NCBI GenBank assembly: GCA_009777995.1
Contig: WRKT01000007.1
Location: 1 to 64,000, forward strand
Direction of reading: 5' to 3'
DNA: 64,000 nucleotides
Origin: Treponema sp.
GTDB lineage: Bacteria > Spirochaetota > Spirochaetia > Treponematales > Breznakiellaceae
Position numbers and translations under genes: made by a program. The notes below the pieces were generated by a model. It saw nothing but the letters and a program-made list of their open reading frames with translations, did not search any database and had not been told where the DNA came from. How positions within the stretch are numbered: position 1 is the first letter of the stretch; the number at the start of each line of letters is the position of its first letter. Shown piece after piece: positions 1 through 9,035 of this stretch.

Positions 1-1859
1 TCTTCACCGTATTTTTCTTTGTATAATCGATATGTCGAATACACTGTAAGGCCTTCCGATGTCCAAGCCGGGAAATCATCATAATGATCCCATATCACTC
101 TATTCAGCCCCCACCACTGGTGTATTATTTCATGCGCAAGGATCTCCATGCCTGTCGCGCCTTTCCAAGGGTCGGTAAGAGAATATATGGAAAAGGTTGT
201 TTCACTCATGTCACTAATGCCGGGTACAGCTCCCCCGCCAAAGTTGTATGCCGATGTCATAATAAGCCTAAGATAATTATCATTTAGAAAATGCAATGGC
301 CCAAAGCGTTCGATGCAGAAAGTAAAAACATCACTCAAAACCTCATCTATCCCATGCTCTTCCAAAAGGCTGTGGAAGTTTCTGTGATAAAAAAACTCAA
401 CGTTAATCCCGCCTGTTCTGATCGATCTGCTTAAATAGTCCGCTGCGAAAATTTCAATATAGTCAACCGACGGGTGTATGATAGCCCATGTTTTTGTACC
501 GTCTCCATTATCAATGTTATTACCTACCAAAACATTCAGGCTTGAAGGTAAGGGAATAAAATTATCCGGCAAGACAATGTTAACACTTACACGGGTATTA
601 TTTAGACGCAGATCGGGGATAAGAGAACTGACACGGAGCTCCACATTGTTGCGGCTTATTTCTACACCTAAAAATCCTAATTTTGAGGCTCCCCAGAGCA
701 TGGGATAACCGCCATATTCCACCACAAGTTCCTTTGTTCCTTCGGGGATATCAAACTCAATGTTTTTCGTTAAAAATTGATCGTTATTTAAATCGGTGAA
801 AGCAATAGGATTAGCATCCGCGGTCATACTATAAACAGATAGGCCTGAATTAATATTCATTCTTTTTATACCACCGGCACTACTATCATCAATTGTATAT
901 TTAATTTCACCAAACAACGTTCCCCTGTTAAAATCCGGCCTTATATGAGCAGTTGCTGATAAAATGCTCAATTCTTCGTTATATTCATGAACAGAGAAAA
1001 TAGAGCTCCAGTCTGTTTCAAGGGGAGCATCATTAAAAAAAGGTTGATTACGATAAAGACTTAAACTTAATACAAGCAAAAGCGTTCCTAAAACAGGCAG
1101 ATACCGTTTTCTGCAATTGAAAATTATAGAAGCAAAAATACCTTTTTCATACCTTCTTGTGCATAGTAAGGATATGATCCATGCCCCTGTCAGAAACATA
1201 AACCAGAAAAGGCGGTTATACAGCCCCATTCTCAAAGGCCTTGAATTACCAAAGCCGTCAGAAAATACAGGGATATTGGTAATTATCCAAGTTAATAAAA
1301 TATCCCCTGAAGAAAAGAAATAAAAACTCAAGAACATGCAAGCTAAACACAAGCATAAGGAAATATCTGCTCTTCGGAACACTTGATGAAAAATCACTGC
1401 AAAAAGGCAGGTAAATAACCCGGCAGGTATAATAAAAAGTGCATACGATGATACATATAATATCGGATCAGCGAAGGATGCCATCTGTATCATCGTATAA
1501 GGAAAATAGGCAATAATAGTAATAAGCCCCGAGAAAAGTACAATAAAAAGAACCGCTGTCATTTTTGCAATATGAAGTGTAACAGGCGATACTATTGTAT
1601 CAGTCAAAACGGAAACTCTATACTTATTTACCCTGTCCAGTTCCAATAGCGTGAATAATGCAAACAGGATCGCAGAGCCGATTGCTCCTGTTAAGAGCGG
1701 ATTGATAATTAATTGAGTTCCTGCCGTTTCTACTTCGTTCATTTTAAAAAAGGTAAGACCGAGCACGGGAGAAATAGCTGAAAGAACCACAAAGAGCCAT
1801 GTTAACCTTGCTCTGAAGATCCTCGAAATTTCCACACGAAGTAACTGAAAGAAGCCCAT
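1..1859 (-). CDS. ABC-2 type permease fused to M1-family aminopeptidase domain (partial, C-terminus off window)
   Basis: The frame is open from an ATG at 1859 to the left edge (about 619 codons seen), so the C-terminus is missing. The first ~400 residues are hydrophobic with many membrane segments, as in an ABC-2 permease. Around residues 576-580 (near positions 120-135) there is a clear HEIIH zinc motif followed by QWWG, and a downstream SEG whose Glu is the likely third zinc ligand. This is the M1 aminopeptidase signature. The start overlaps the stop of the upstream ATPase gene (TGATG), so the two are translationally coupled and should form one exporter. Permease/M1 fusions are known in bacteria; the substrate is unknown. 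The third-ligand Glu is 22 residues after the second His, against 19 in classical M1 enzymes. Confidence 0.8.
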   Translation of the reverse strand, partial: MGFFQLLRVEISRIFRARLTWLFVVLSAISPVLGLTFFKMNEVETAGTQLIINPLLTGAIGSAILFALFTLLELDRVNKYRVSVLTDTIVSPVTLHIAKMTAVLFIVLFSGLITIIAYFPYTMIQMASFADPILYVSSYALFIIPAGLFTCLFAVIFHQVFRRADISLCLCLACMFLSFYFFSSGDILLTWIITNIPVFSDGFGNSRPLRMGLYNRLFWFMFLTGAWIISLLCTRRYEKGIFASIIFNCRKRYLPVLGTLLLVLSLSLYRNQPFFNDAPLETDWSSIFSVHEYNEELSILSATAHIRPDFNRGTLFGEIKYTIDDSSAGGIKRMNINSGLSVYSMTADANPIAFTDLNNDQFLTKNIEFDIPEGTKELVVEYGGYPMLWGASKLGFLGVEISRNNVELRVSSLIPDLRLNNTRVSVNIVLPDNFIPLPSSLNVLVGNNIDNGDGTKTWAIIHPSVDYIEIFAADYLSRSIRTGGINVEFFYHRNFHSLLEEHGIDEVLSDVFTFCIERFGPLHFLNDNYLRLIMTSAYNFGGGAVPGISDMSETTFSIYSLTDPWKGATGMEILAHEIIHQWWGLNRVIWDHYDDFPAWTSEGLTVYSTYRLYKEKYGE

Positions 1860-2599
1860 CACAAAGAACTCTTCTCAATTAGATACATATAACCATCTTC
1901 AAGAGATGGTTCAAGAATACCTTTATACCCTTGAGCCGCCTGCATAAGCTTTTCAGGTCTGCCGTCGAACAGTATTTTGCCCCGGTTTATTACGATAATA
2001 CGGCCGCATATACAATAAACATCTTCGATAATATGCGTAGAAAGTATTACAATTTTATCTTGAGCACTTTGAGAAAATAAATTACGAAATTTTCTTCGCT
2101 CCTCCGGGTCAAGCCCGACCGTAGGCTCATCGAGAATAAGAAGCTCGGGATCGCCCAGCAAGGCTTGTGCAATGCCAACTCGCTGTCTCTGCCCTCCGGA
2201 TAAGGTCTTGATTCTCGTTTTCTGAATTTCGTCAAGGTTTGTTTTTTGAACTACCTTCTCTATCTGTTTCTTACTATCTTTTATCTGTTTCAAAGCCGCA
2301 ATATAATCCAGAAATTGCCAAACAGTCAGCTCATCATATAGGCCGAAGTCTTGAGGCAGATAACCCAAGACACTTTTAAGATAATATTCCTTCGATTGCA
2401 GCGGCTCATTGTTCAGCAATATAGTGCCTGAACTCGGCAAAAGTGCTGCCACAAGAAGCTTCATTAAACTAGTTTTCCCGGCTCCATTCGGACCAACCAG
2501 TCCAATCAGAGCCGGGCCGGAAATTTCAACGGATACATCATCCAGTGCTTTCTTGCCTGTTTTATACTCTTTTGAAATATGCTGCACAGAAATATTCAT
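1859..2599 (-). CDS. ABC transporter ATP-binding protein
   Basis: A 246-residue ATPase subunit of an ABC exporter acting at the inner membrane. Visible motifs: Walker A GPNGAGKT (residues 36-43), Q-loop LPQDFGLY (81-88), signature LSGGQ (133-137), Walker B LLILDEP (153-159) with the D-loop after it, and the switch His in STHIIED. Length and order fit the ABC-2/NatA-like class. The ATG at 2599 has GAGGG about 6 bases upstream. It is the first gene of a leftward pair with the permease/peptidase fusion, with which it overlaps by one base, so the two should be made together. Confidence 0.9.
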   Translation of the reverse strand: MNISVQHISKEYKTGKKALDDVSVEISGPALIGLVGPNGAGKTSLMKLLVAALLPSSGTILLNNEPLQSKEYYLKSVLGYLPQDFGLYDELTVWQFLDYIAALKQIKDSKKQIEKVVQKTNLDEIQKTRIKTLSGGQRQRVGIAQALLGDPELLILDEPTVGLDPEERRKFRNLFSQSAQDKIVILSTHIIEDVYCICGRIIVINRGKILFDGRPEKLMQAAQGYKGILEPSLEDGYMYLIEKSSL

Positions 2600-2669
2600 G
2601 AAAAGCCCTCATTAAATACATTATAAACAATACTTCCAAATTTAGCTATTCCCGGATTGCCATTTACTA

Positions 2670-2698
2670 TTGAAGTTTTTCTCCAATAACTCTATAAT
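2670..2698 (+). promoter_or_regulatory. Sigma-70 type promoter for the chemoreceptor gene
   Basis: TTGAAG at 2670-2675 and a perfect TATAAT at 2693-2698, separated by 17 bases. The start codon is 33 bases after the -10 box, with AAAGG as ribosome site. Confidence 0.6.
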
Positions 2699-2730
2699 AA
2701 GGAAAGATTGTAGATTAAAAGGATTATATA

Positions 2731-4830
2731 ATGGCAAAAAACCTATTTAAATCCGCGGGCGGAAACAAATCCATATTGGCAAGGCGGATAGTTATTTTAT
2801 GCCTTTCTTTGGTAATTTCCGTTTCCATTATATTATCCTGGATATTTCTATCTAATCTCACGAATGTCAATAATAGAAGCCTTCATTCTACGGCAGCCAT
2901 CAATATGCGCTACCTGAATTTAGACATACTTCATGCACTTGAGCCTTCACTTAATTTAGCAAGCAGCGTGGCGGCAATAATTCCGGATATAGCTACCCCT
3001 GCCCAAATGGAGCAGATTTTATCCTCAATGTTGTCTACAGTTTCGGCAGCAGGGGAGCTGTTCTACGGCACAACAGTATCTCGCTTCGATGGGGGATACT
3101 TTGTAACAGCAACCGACTGGGATCCTTATGGAGACAACCTTGCCTGGGACCAGATTCTCCGACCCTGGTTTAGCTTCGGGCTGGGAAACCCGGGAAGGAC
3201 GATGATCACCGAACCTTATGTCGACTCAAATACAGGCCTGCTCTGTGTAAGCGTGGTTAGAACAGTGGATGTAGAGCGTAGAATTGTCGGCGTTGTCGGG
3301 GTCGATGTATTCCTTGACGTACTAACCGAGATTGTTATAAGTCGTACAATAACCGAAGACGGAAATACCTTTATCATAAGCAGTGACGGCACATACCTTG
3401 TACATAACAACGGCGCTTATATAATGGAACGCAACTTTTTTGAAACAGAAGGAAGAGACATTCAAATCTCTGCTTCCGATGTAGATATTCAAATAATCGG
3501 AAATACATATTGGGCATCAATGCCTATCTCGGGCATGGACTGGATCATGATAACAACCGGCTCTACAGATGAGTTTACAAGAGATTTCAGGCAGATTTTA
3601 ACCACCACAATTATCATTAGCTTAGTTATAATACTTGCAGTAATCATAATATCTCTGCGATTTAGTATGATACTTACAAAAGCTATAGTCGGGCTTTTTG
3701 GCACATTAAAGAAAATTGCAGCAGGAGACTTTACCCAAACAATTGCAGTAAAGGGAAATGATGAAATATCCCAAATGGCAAAATTACTTGGAGAAACACA
3801 GGAGAGCATCAAAAACCTTATCTCGAATATAAAGAACGAAGCAACAGCTTTATCTGAAATAGGCAACGACCTTGCCAGCGATATGCAGGGCACTGCATCT
3901 TCAATGAAAGAAATAACAGACGCAGTGCAAAACATAAAGGGCCGCATAATAAATCAATCCGCAAGTGTAAGCGAAACCCACGCCACAATGGAACAACTTG
4001 TGTCGAACATAAATAAACTCAATAGCCACGTCGGGAGACAGAGTTCTAATGTATCCCAGGCATCATCTGCAATAGAAGAAATGGTAGCTAATACCCGCTC
4101 GGTTACCGACACACTTATTAGAAACGAAGAAAACGTAAGAACACTGACAGAAGCATCGGAAGTCGGTAAAACCGGCCTATCGGAAGTCGCCCATGATATC
4201 CGCGAAATTGCCCGAGAATCCGAAGGCCTTCTCGAAATCAACGCAGTAATGAAAAACATTTCCAGCCAAACAAACTTGCTATCCATGAACGCAGCAATTG
4301 AAGCAGCACATGCAGGAGATTCAGGCAAGGGATTTGCCGTTGTCGCCGATGAAATCCGCAAGCTTGCAATTAACTCCAGTGAGCAGTCCAAAACCATTGG
4401 GACTGTTTTAAAGAGAATAAAAGAATCCATAGACAAAATAACCCGCTCCACCGAGAATGTGCTTAATAAGTTCGAAGCAATAAATAATAATATAAAAACC
4501 GTAGCAGATCAGGAAGAAATCATCCGTAATGCGATGGAAGAACAGGGAGTGGGAAGCAAGCAAATCCTTGAAGGCGTTAGCAATGTCAATGAGATTACCC
4601 GTCAAGTAGAAACCGGCTCCCACGAAATGCTCGAAGGAGCAAAAGAAGTAATTTCCGAAAGTGACAATCTTGAAAAAGCAACACAGGAAATAACTACAGG
4701 GATAAACGAGATTGCAACAGGCGCAGATCATATGAACAATGCGATTAATCATGTTAATACGATAAGTGATAAAAACCGCATGGCCATAGACACCCTGATT
4801 AAAGAAGTATCAAGGTTCAAGGTGGAGTAG
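2731..4830 (+). CDS. Methyl-accepting chemotaxis protein with periplasmic dCache-like sensor
   Basis: A 699-residue transmembrane chemoreceptor that signals to CheA/CheW. Membrane segment 1 is at about residues 19-42 and segment 2 at about 290-312. The ~245-residue periplasmic part between them has dCache features ([11 protein letters not shown], then a [10 protein letters not shown] stretch typical of the membrane-distal Cache pocket). A HAMP linker follows (about 312-365). The signalling coiled coil has the conserved hairpin tip near residues 507-545, with [16 protein letters not shown] and [12 protein letters not shown]. It ends without a C-terminal NWETF-type tether. It sits just before an oligopeptide importer, but it has its own promoter and no evidence ties its ligand to that importer. 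Confidence 0.95.
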   Translation: MAKNLFKSAGGNKSILARRIVILCLSLVISVSIILSWIFLSNLTNVNNRSLHSTAAINMRYLNLDILHALEPSLNLASSVAAIIPDIATPAQMEQILSSMLSTVSAAGELFYGTTVSRFDGGYFVTATDWDPYGDNLAWDQILRPWFSFGLGNPGRTMITEPYVDSNTGLLCVSVVRTVDVERRIVGVVGVDVFLDVLTEIVISRTITEDGNTFIISSDGTYLVHNNGAYIMERNFFETEGRDIQISASDVDIQIIGNTYWASMPISGMDWIMITTGSTDEFTRDFRQILTTTIIISLVIILAVIIISLRFSMILTKAIVGLFGTLKKIAAGDFTQTIAVKGNDEISQMAKLLGETQESIKNLISNIKNEATALSEIGNDLASDMQGTASSMKEITDAVQNIKGRIINQSASVSETHATMEQLVSNINKLNSHVGRQSSNVSQASSAIEEMVANTRSVTDTLIRNEENVRTLTEASEVGKTGLSEVAHDIREIARESEGLLEINAVMKNISSQTNLLSMNAAIEAAHAGDSGKGFAVVADEIRKLAINSSEQSKTIGTVLKRIKESIDKITRSTENVLNKFEAINNNIKTVADQEEIIRNAMEEQGVGSKQILEGVSNVNEITRQVETGSHEMLEGAKEVISESDNLEKATQEITTGINEIATGADHMNNAINHVNTISDKNRMAIDTLIKEVSRFKVE

Positions 4831-4880
4831 GGAAAATTTTAGTTGCATTTCCACCTTACATGCAATAAAATTGATGAGCT

Positions 4881-5855
4881 ATGAGAAAAATACTTGTTGC
4901 ATTGCTGACTATTCTATTTTCAATGACCATCATGTTTATAGTCATTCAAAGCATGCCCGGAAATCCGGTGGAAACCCTTGCCCATGAAATGTCCAGAAAC
5001 GAGAACCTTTCCTTTGAAATCGCCTATGAGCGAGCAAAGGCGACACTGAACTACGATCCGGACATTCCTGTTCTAAGACGCTATCTGGAATTCATTATGA
5101 ACCTTTCCCGAGGCAGCCTCGGCAGCTCCCTTGTTTACAGGCAGCAGGTCTCTCAGGTGGTTCTTGGGGCCCTTCCCTGGACCCTGCTTGTGCTCATTCT
5201 CGCGATAACTTTGAGCTTTACTATCGGTATACTTCTCGGTATATACATTGCCTGGCGGCAGAAGAAGTGGATGAACACGACCTTAACTGCATATCAATCC
5301 CTTTTCGGCTCAATCCCCGATTATATTGTCGCCTACCTGCTTGTCCTGATATTTGCAATTAACTTAGGATGGCTTCCATCCAGGGGGCCCTATAGTGCTT
5401 CAATTATGCCCGGTTTCACACTTGCCTTTATTAGGGATGTTATCCGCCATGCCCTGCTGCCTGTATTGAGCTTTTTCATAACGACAGTTGCCTCCTGGAC
5501 CATCGCAATGAAGACGAACTCCCTCGGCGTACTCGGCGAGGACTATGTCACCTATGCGACTGCCCGCGGGTTATCAAAGGGAAGAATACTGACCAGCTAT
5601 CTTGCAAGAAACGCAATGCTTCCCCTTGTAACAGCCGTTGGCATTACCTTCAGCTTTATGTTCGGAGGCTCTCCACTTATTGAAAACCTCTTTGTTTATC
5701 CCGGGGTGGGTTATTATCTTAACATAGGAATTGCACGAAGGGATTTCCCCCTTATGCAGGGGATGTATTTAATTATGATTGTGATGGTAGTTGCAATGAG
5801 CCTCCTTACAGAATTTATTTACAGAATCTTGAATCCAAGGCTAAGGGGGAATTAG
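4881..5855 (+). CDS. Oligopeptide/dipeptide ABC transporter permease (DppB/OppB family)
   Basis: A 324-residue inner-membrane permease. The N-terminal transmembrane helix with PGNP just after it, the RGSLGSSL region and about six membrane spans are typical of DppB/OppB. The EAA loop that contacts the ATPases is visible at about residues 219-240 (DYVTYATARGLSKGRIL). It is the first of a tight cluster: the second permease starts one base after this stop, and the two ATPases follow. The ribosome site is weak (GAG). Substrate class (di- or oligopeptide, possibly other peptides) cannot be told from the permease. Confidence 0.92.
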   Translation: MRKILVALLTILFSMTIMFIVIQSMPGNPVETLAHEMSRNENLSFEIAYERAKATLNYDPDIPVLRRYLEFIMNLSRGSLGSSLVYRQQVSQVVLGALPWTLLVLILAITLSFTIGILLGIYIAWRQKKWMNTTLTAYQSLFGSIPDYIVAYLLVLIFAINLGWLPSRGPYSASIMPGFTLAFIRDVIRHALLPVLSFFITTVASWTIAMKTNSLGVLGEDYVTYATARGLSKGRILTSYLARNAMLPLVTAVGITFSFMFGGSPLIENLFVYPGVGYYLNIGIARRDFPLMQGMYLIMIVMVVAMSLLTEFIYRILNPRLRGN

Positions 5856-5856
5856 T

Positions 5857-6744
5857 ATGGAAAGCGAAATTAAAACAAGACTAAAAGCCGTTTCCCCAAT
5901 GCCATTGATAAGCTTCTTTAGGGTCATTACGAAAAATAAAACTTCCCTTGTCGGGCTGATTATTCTTATCGTTTTTCTTGCGATGGCAATTTTCTCTCCA
6001 ATTTTCATTGAGCCTCCAAGGTCAAACTATGCAAATCGTTTCGCCCCGCCCTCCCGCCAGCATATACTCGGAACCGATATGGCAGGAATGGATGTCCTTG
6101 TCCAGTTGATGCTCGGTTCGCGAAATGTGCTTTTAATCGCATTCTGGGCAGGAATCTTTGCAGTATTCATCGGATCAATAATAGGCATCCTTGCAGGACT
6201 TTCGGGGGGCAAGATCGACGCAATACTTACAATGCTTACAAACATAGTTCTGACAATACCGAGCTTCCCGATTATGATGATACTTTCCATAGTTGTGCGC
6301 ATCAACAATTCTCTTTTATTTGGACTTATGCTCGGTGTCTGGTCATGGGCAGGCCTTGCAAAAGCAGTAAGATCGCAGGTGCTTATTATCAAGAACCGTG
6401 AGTTTATCGAGGCAAGCAGGGTTATCGGCCTTCGCCTTCCAAGTATCATTATTTATGACGTATTTCCAAATGTCCTTTCATATATCTTTATCAGTTTTAT
6501 TACGATAATGCGGGGTGCAATCATGGCAAGCGTAGGCCTTATGGTTCTGGGCCTTGTACCTTTTGCAGGGAATCATTGGGGCATAATGATAAACACAGCG
6601 ATTTCCCAGAGCGGTGCACTATTCGGAGGTGCTGCCCTTATGTACTTTATATCACCTGTAACCTTTATAGTAGTTTTCCAGATGGGCTGCTACTTATTCG
6701 CTTCCGGCCTTGATCTTGCAATGAATCCGAGACTCAGGGCCTAA
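5857..6744 (+). CDS. Oligopeptide/dipeptide ABC transporter permease (DppC/OppC family)
   Basis: A 295-residue partner of the preceding permease. It has the N-terminal cytoplasmic tail and single helix of the DppC/OppC N-terminal domain, then the HILGTDMAGMDV motif at about residues 68-80 that marks this family (usually HPLGTDxxGRD), then five membrane spans. The EAA-like loop is at about residues 172-195 (REFIEASRVIGLR). The start ATG follows the previous stop directly and its AGGGGG ribosome site lies inside the upstream gene, so translation is coupled. Confidence 0.92.
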   Translation: MESEIKTRLKAVSPMPLISFFRVITKNKTSLVGLIILIVFLAMAIFSPIFIEPPRSNYANRFAPPSRQHILGTDMAGMDVLVQLMLGSRNVLLIAFWAGIFAVFIGSIIGILAGLSGGKIDAILTMLTNIVLTIPSFPIMMILSIVVRINNSLLFGLMLGVWSWAGLAKAVRSQVLIIKNREFIEASRVIGLRLPSIIIYDVFPNVLSYIFISFITIMRGAIMASVGLMVLGLVPFAGNHWGIMINTAISQSGALFGGAALMYFISPVTFIVVFQMGCYLFASGLDLAMNPRLRA

Positions 6745-6754
6745 GGAGTAATAC

Positions 6755-7765
6755 TTGGAAAACAAAACACCAATCCTACAAGTGAAAGACCTTACAGTAG
6801 ATTATATGCTTGACGAAAAGCGGCTTCGTGCCTGTGACAATGCATCAATTGATATATACCGAGGTGAAATACTGGGAATAATCGGTGAAAGCGGAAGCGG
6901 GAAAACCACGTTTTCATCGGGGCTGTTAAGACTTATACGACCCCCCGGAAAAATTTCATCAGGAACGGCAATATATCACAGGAAAGACGGAAGAACTATG
7001 GATCTATTCTCTCTTTCAGACAGGGAGTTTAATACAATACGCTGGGCAAGCATTTCAAGTGTATTCCAGGCAGCCCAAAATGTCCTTAACCCCTCTCTAA
7101 AGGTATTCGAACATTTTATGGAGACATCAGATGCCCACGGAGAAAAGCTAAGCAAGGCCCAAATGATTGAAAAGGCAAGCGGGATTCTTTCCCTTGTCCG
7201 CCTTGAACCGAGGGTGCTCGAGAGCTATCCGCACCAGCTCTCAGGAGGAATGAAGCAGAGGGTGATCATTGCAATGAGCCTATTGCTCACACCTGACATC
7301 ATCTTTCTTGATGAACCCACCACCGCCCTGGATGTCATCACCCAATGGTATATCATGGACATTCTGATAAGAATACACAGGGAGTCCGGTGTCACCATGG
7401 TCTTCCTTACCCATGACCTTAGCATTGTCGGATCAATTGCAGACAGGCTCGCAGTCATGTACGCAGGACAGTTTGTGGAAATCGGGCCGACAGAGATCAT
7501 TCTCGAGAATCCGACTCATCCATATACCTACGGCCTTCTTAATGCAGTCCCTTCATTAAGGGACGATTTGATGGAACGCAAACCAATACCGGGACATCCC
7601 CCAAATCTGCTAAGCCTTCCGGAAGGCTGCCGCTTCTCGCCCCGCTGCTTTGCACATATAGACGGGAAGTGCCCGGGCACTATTGAGTTTGCAAATGATT
7701 TAAGGCCAAGCTCTTCCGGGCTGTTTACCCGCTGCGGTAAATGGGAGGAGGTTCTTAAAAAATGA
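6755..7765 (+). CDS. Oligopeptide/dipeptide ABC transporter ATP-binding protein (DppD/OppD family)
   Basis: A 336-residue ATPase. Start is a TTG at 6755, chosen because AAGGAG at 6743-6748 lies 6 bases upstream and no ATG fits. Motifs: Walker A GESGSGKTT, signature LSGGMKQR, Walker B IIFLDEPTTALD, and the switch His in FLTHDLS. The C-terminal oligopeptide-transporter extension with spaced cysteines (CRFSPRC ... KCPG ... RC) is present; in some family members it binds an Fe-S cluster. It overlaps the next ATPase gene by 4 bases (ATGA) and should form a heterodimer with it. Confidence 0.93.
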   Translation: MENKTPILQVKDLTVDYMLDEKRLRACDNASIDIYRGEILGIIGESGSGKTTFSSGLLRLIRPPGKISSGTAIYHRKDGRTMDLFSLSDREFNTIRWASISSVFQAAQNVLNPSLKVFEHFMETSDAHGEKLSKAQMIEKASGILSLVRLEPRVLESYPHQLSGGMKQRVIIAMSLLLTPDIIFLDEPTTALDVITQWYIMDILIRIHRESGVTMVFLTHDLSIVGSIADRLAVMYAGQFVEIGPTEIILENPTHPYTYGLLNAVPSLRDDLMERKPIPGHPPNLLSLPEGCRFSPRCFAHIDGKCPGTIEFANDLRPSSSGLFTRCGKWEEVLKK

Positions 7766-8745
7766 GTATGTTGAACCTAGAAAATATAAGCATGGTTTTT
7801 AATGTTAAAGATAAGGGCAAGAAGAAAAAACTCGGAGCCCTTGTCAATGTAAATCTCGAAATCGGCAACAGCGAAATAGTTGCTGTAGTAGGCGAATCCG
7901 GCTGCGGGAAAACCACCCTGGGAAAGGTAATTACAGGCATCCATTCACCGACTTCGGGAAAGATTTATTTCGATGGCACAGAGATAAAGGATATGAGTAA
8001 GGAGGAGTTCAGGAAGTATAGGCTTGGGGTTCAGATTATTCATCAGGATTCCTATGCGGCTCTTAATCCTAACCGCACGATATTTCAATCCCTCTCCCTT
8101 CCCCTTTTGGAAAATAAAATTGCAAAAAACAAGGAAGAGAGTTTTATCATTCTTGATGAGCTATTTAAAGACATCGGCCTTTCCCCGCCTGATCAATTCC
8201 TGAGCAAGTACCCTCATCAGCTTTCGGGAGGTCAGCGTCAGCGCGTACTCCTTGCAAGAGCTCTTTCGGTAAAACCTCGCCTCATAGTGGCAGATGAACC
8301 TGTATCAATGGTTGATGTGTCCCTTCGCATTTCCCTGCTCGATTTAATGGCGAGGGCAAATAAAAAGTATAATATCAGCTTCGTCTATATAACCCACGAT
8401 CTTGGTACTGCACGGTATATAGCCCGGCATGGGAGGATCATGGTCATGTATCTTGGCAAAGTAGTGGAGACGGGACTTATAACTGAGACCCTTGGTGACC
8501 CATTACACCCCTACTTCAAGGCTCTTGTGGCTGCAGTACCTGAAATAAGTAAGAAAAAGTCCATGGAAAGCCTTCCGTTAAGGTCTTTTGACATGCCAAA
8601 CCTCCTTAATTTGAAAAGCGGCTGCCGTTTCCACCCTCGCTGCCCCCATACAACAGCAATTTGCGAGCAGAGTGAACCTGAATTAAGCAGTTTCAAGGAA
8701 AGATCGGCTGCATGTCACAGGCTTTCTGAAATTTACAATGCTTAA
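7762..8745 (+). CDS. Oligopeptide/dipeptide ABC transporter ATP-binding protein (DppF/OppF family)
   Basis: A 327-residue second ATPase of the importer. Walker A GESGCGKTT, signature LSGGQRQR, Walker B LIVADEPVSMVD (the usual hydrophobic LLD here reads VAD), switch His in YITHDL. The C-terminal cysteine block CRFHPRCPH matches the oligopeptide-transporter C-terminal domain. The 4-base overlap with the preceding ATPase gene supports equimolar heterodimer synthesis. An 8-base overlap leads into a small membrane-protein gene. Confidence 0.93.
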   Translation: MSMLNLENISMVFNVKDKGKKKKLGALVNVNLEIGNSEIVAVVGESGCGKTTLGKVITGIHSPTSGKIYFDGTEIKDMSKEEFRKYRLGVQIIHQDSYAALNPNRTIFQSLSLPLLENKIAKNKEESFIILDELFKDIGLSPPDQFLSKYPHQLSGGQRQRVLLARALSVKPRLIVADEPVSMVDVSLRISLLDLMARANKKYNISFVYITHDLGTARYIARHGRIMVMYLGKVVETGLITETLGDPLHPYFKALVAAVPEISKKKSMESLPLRSFDMPNLLNLKSGCRFHPRCPHTTAICEQSEPELSSFKERSAACHRLSEIYNA

Positions 8746-8968
8746 TCTTGAGGATATAGCAAAGTTTCTTCTTGTTTTGGCAGCGATAAGTCTTTCTGTC
8801 TGCATTATCTCCACAATCGGCCTGCTTCTTTCTCCGGCAGAGGAAGAAACTTTTATAGTATACTCACTTGTCATCTTTATTTCCCTGTTTCTGACTATCT
8901 CTTCTTCTGCTTTTGCCTTTGTTTTCAGGCGGATTGAGAATAAGAGGAACATGGAAAAAGGGTTATAA
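8738..8968 (+). CDS. Small two-helix membrane protein at the end of the importer operon
   Basis: A 76-residue protein with two predicted membrane helices (about residues 8-31 and 40-62), a short acidic PAEEE turn between them, and a basic tail (RRIENKRN). The family is not recognised. It begins inside the last codons of the preceding ATPase gene, so it is probably co-translated with the transporter. It could be an accessory subunit, but nothing in the sequence shows a function. Confidence 0.55.
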   Translation: MLNLEDIAKFLLVLAAISLSVCIISTIGLLLSPAEEETFIVYSLVIFISLFLTISSSAFAFVFRRIENKRNMEKGL

Positions 8969-8973
8969 ATAAG

Positions 8974-9002
8974 TTGACCCACATTTAATTGAAATGTAGA
9001 AT
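8974..9002 (+). promoter_or_regulatory. Sigma-70 type promoter for the substrate-binding protein gene
   Basis: TTGACC at 8974-8979, 17-base spacer, TAGAAT at 8997-9002. It gives the binding-protein gene a transcript of its own, in addition to any readthrough from the permease/ATPase cluster. Binding proteins are usually needed in excess of the membrane complex. Confidence 0.65.
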
Positions 9003-9035
9003 ATATGGATATTTTATAATATGAAAGGAGTTTTT

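Noticed and set aside
9021-9035. Start of the binding protein at the ATG at 9021
   Set aside because: Its first codons are the ribosome site (AAAGGAG) of the ATG at 9036, which gives a standard lipoprotein signal.
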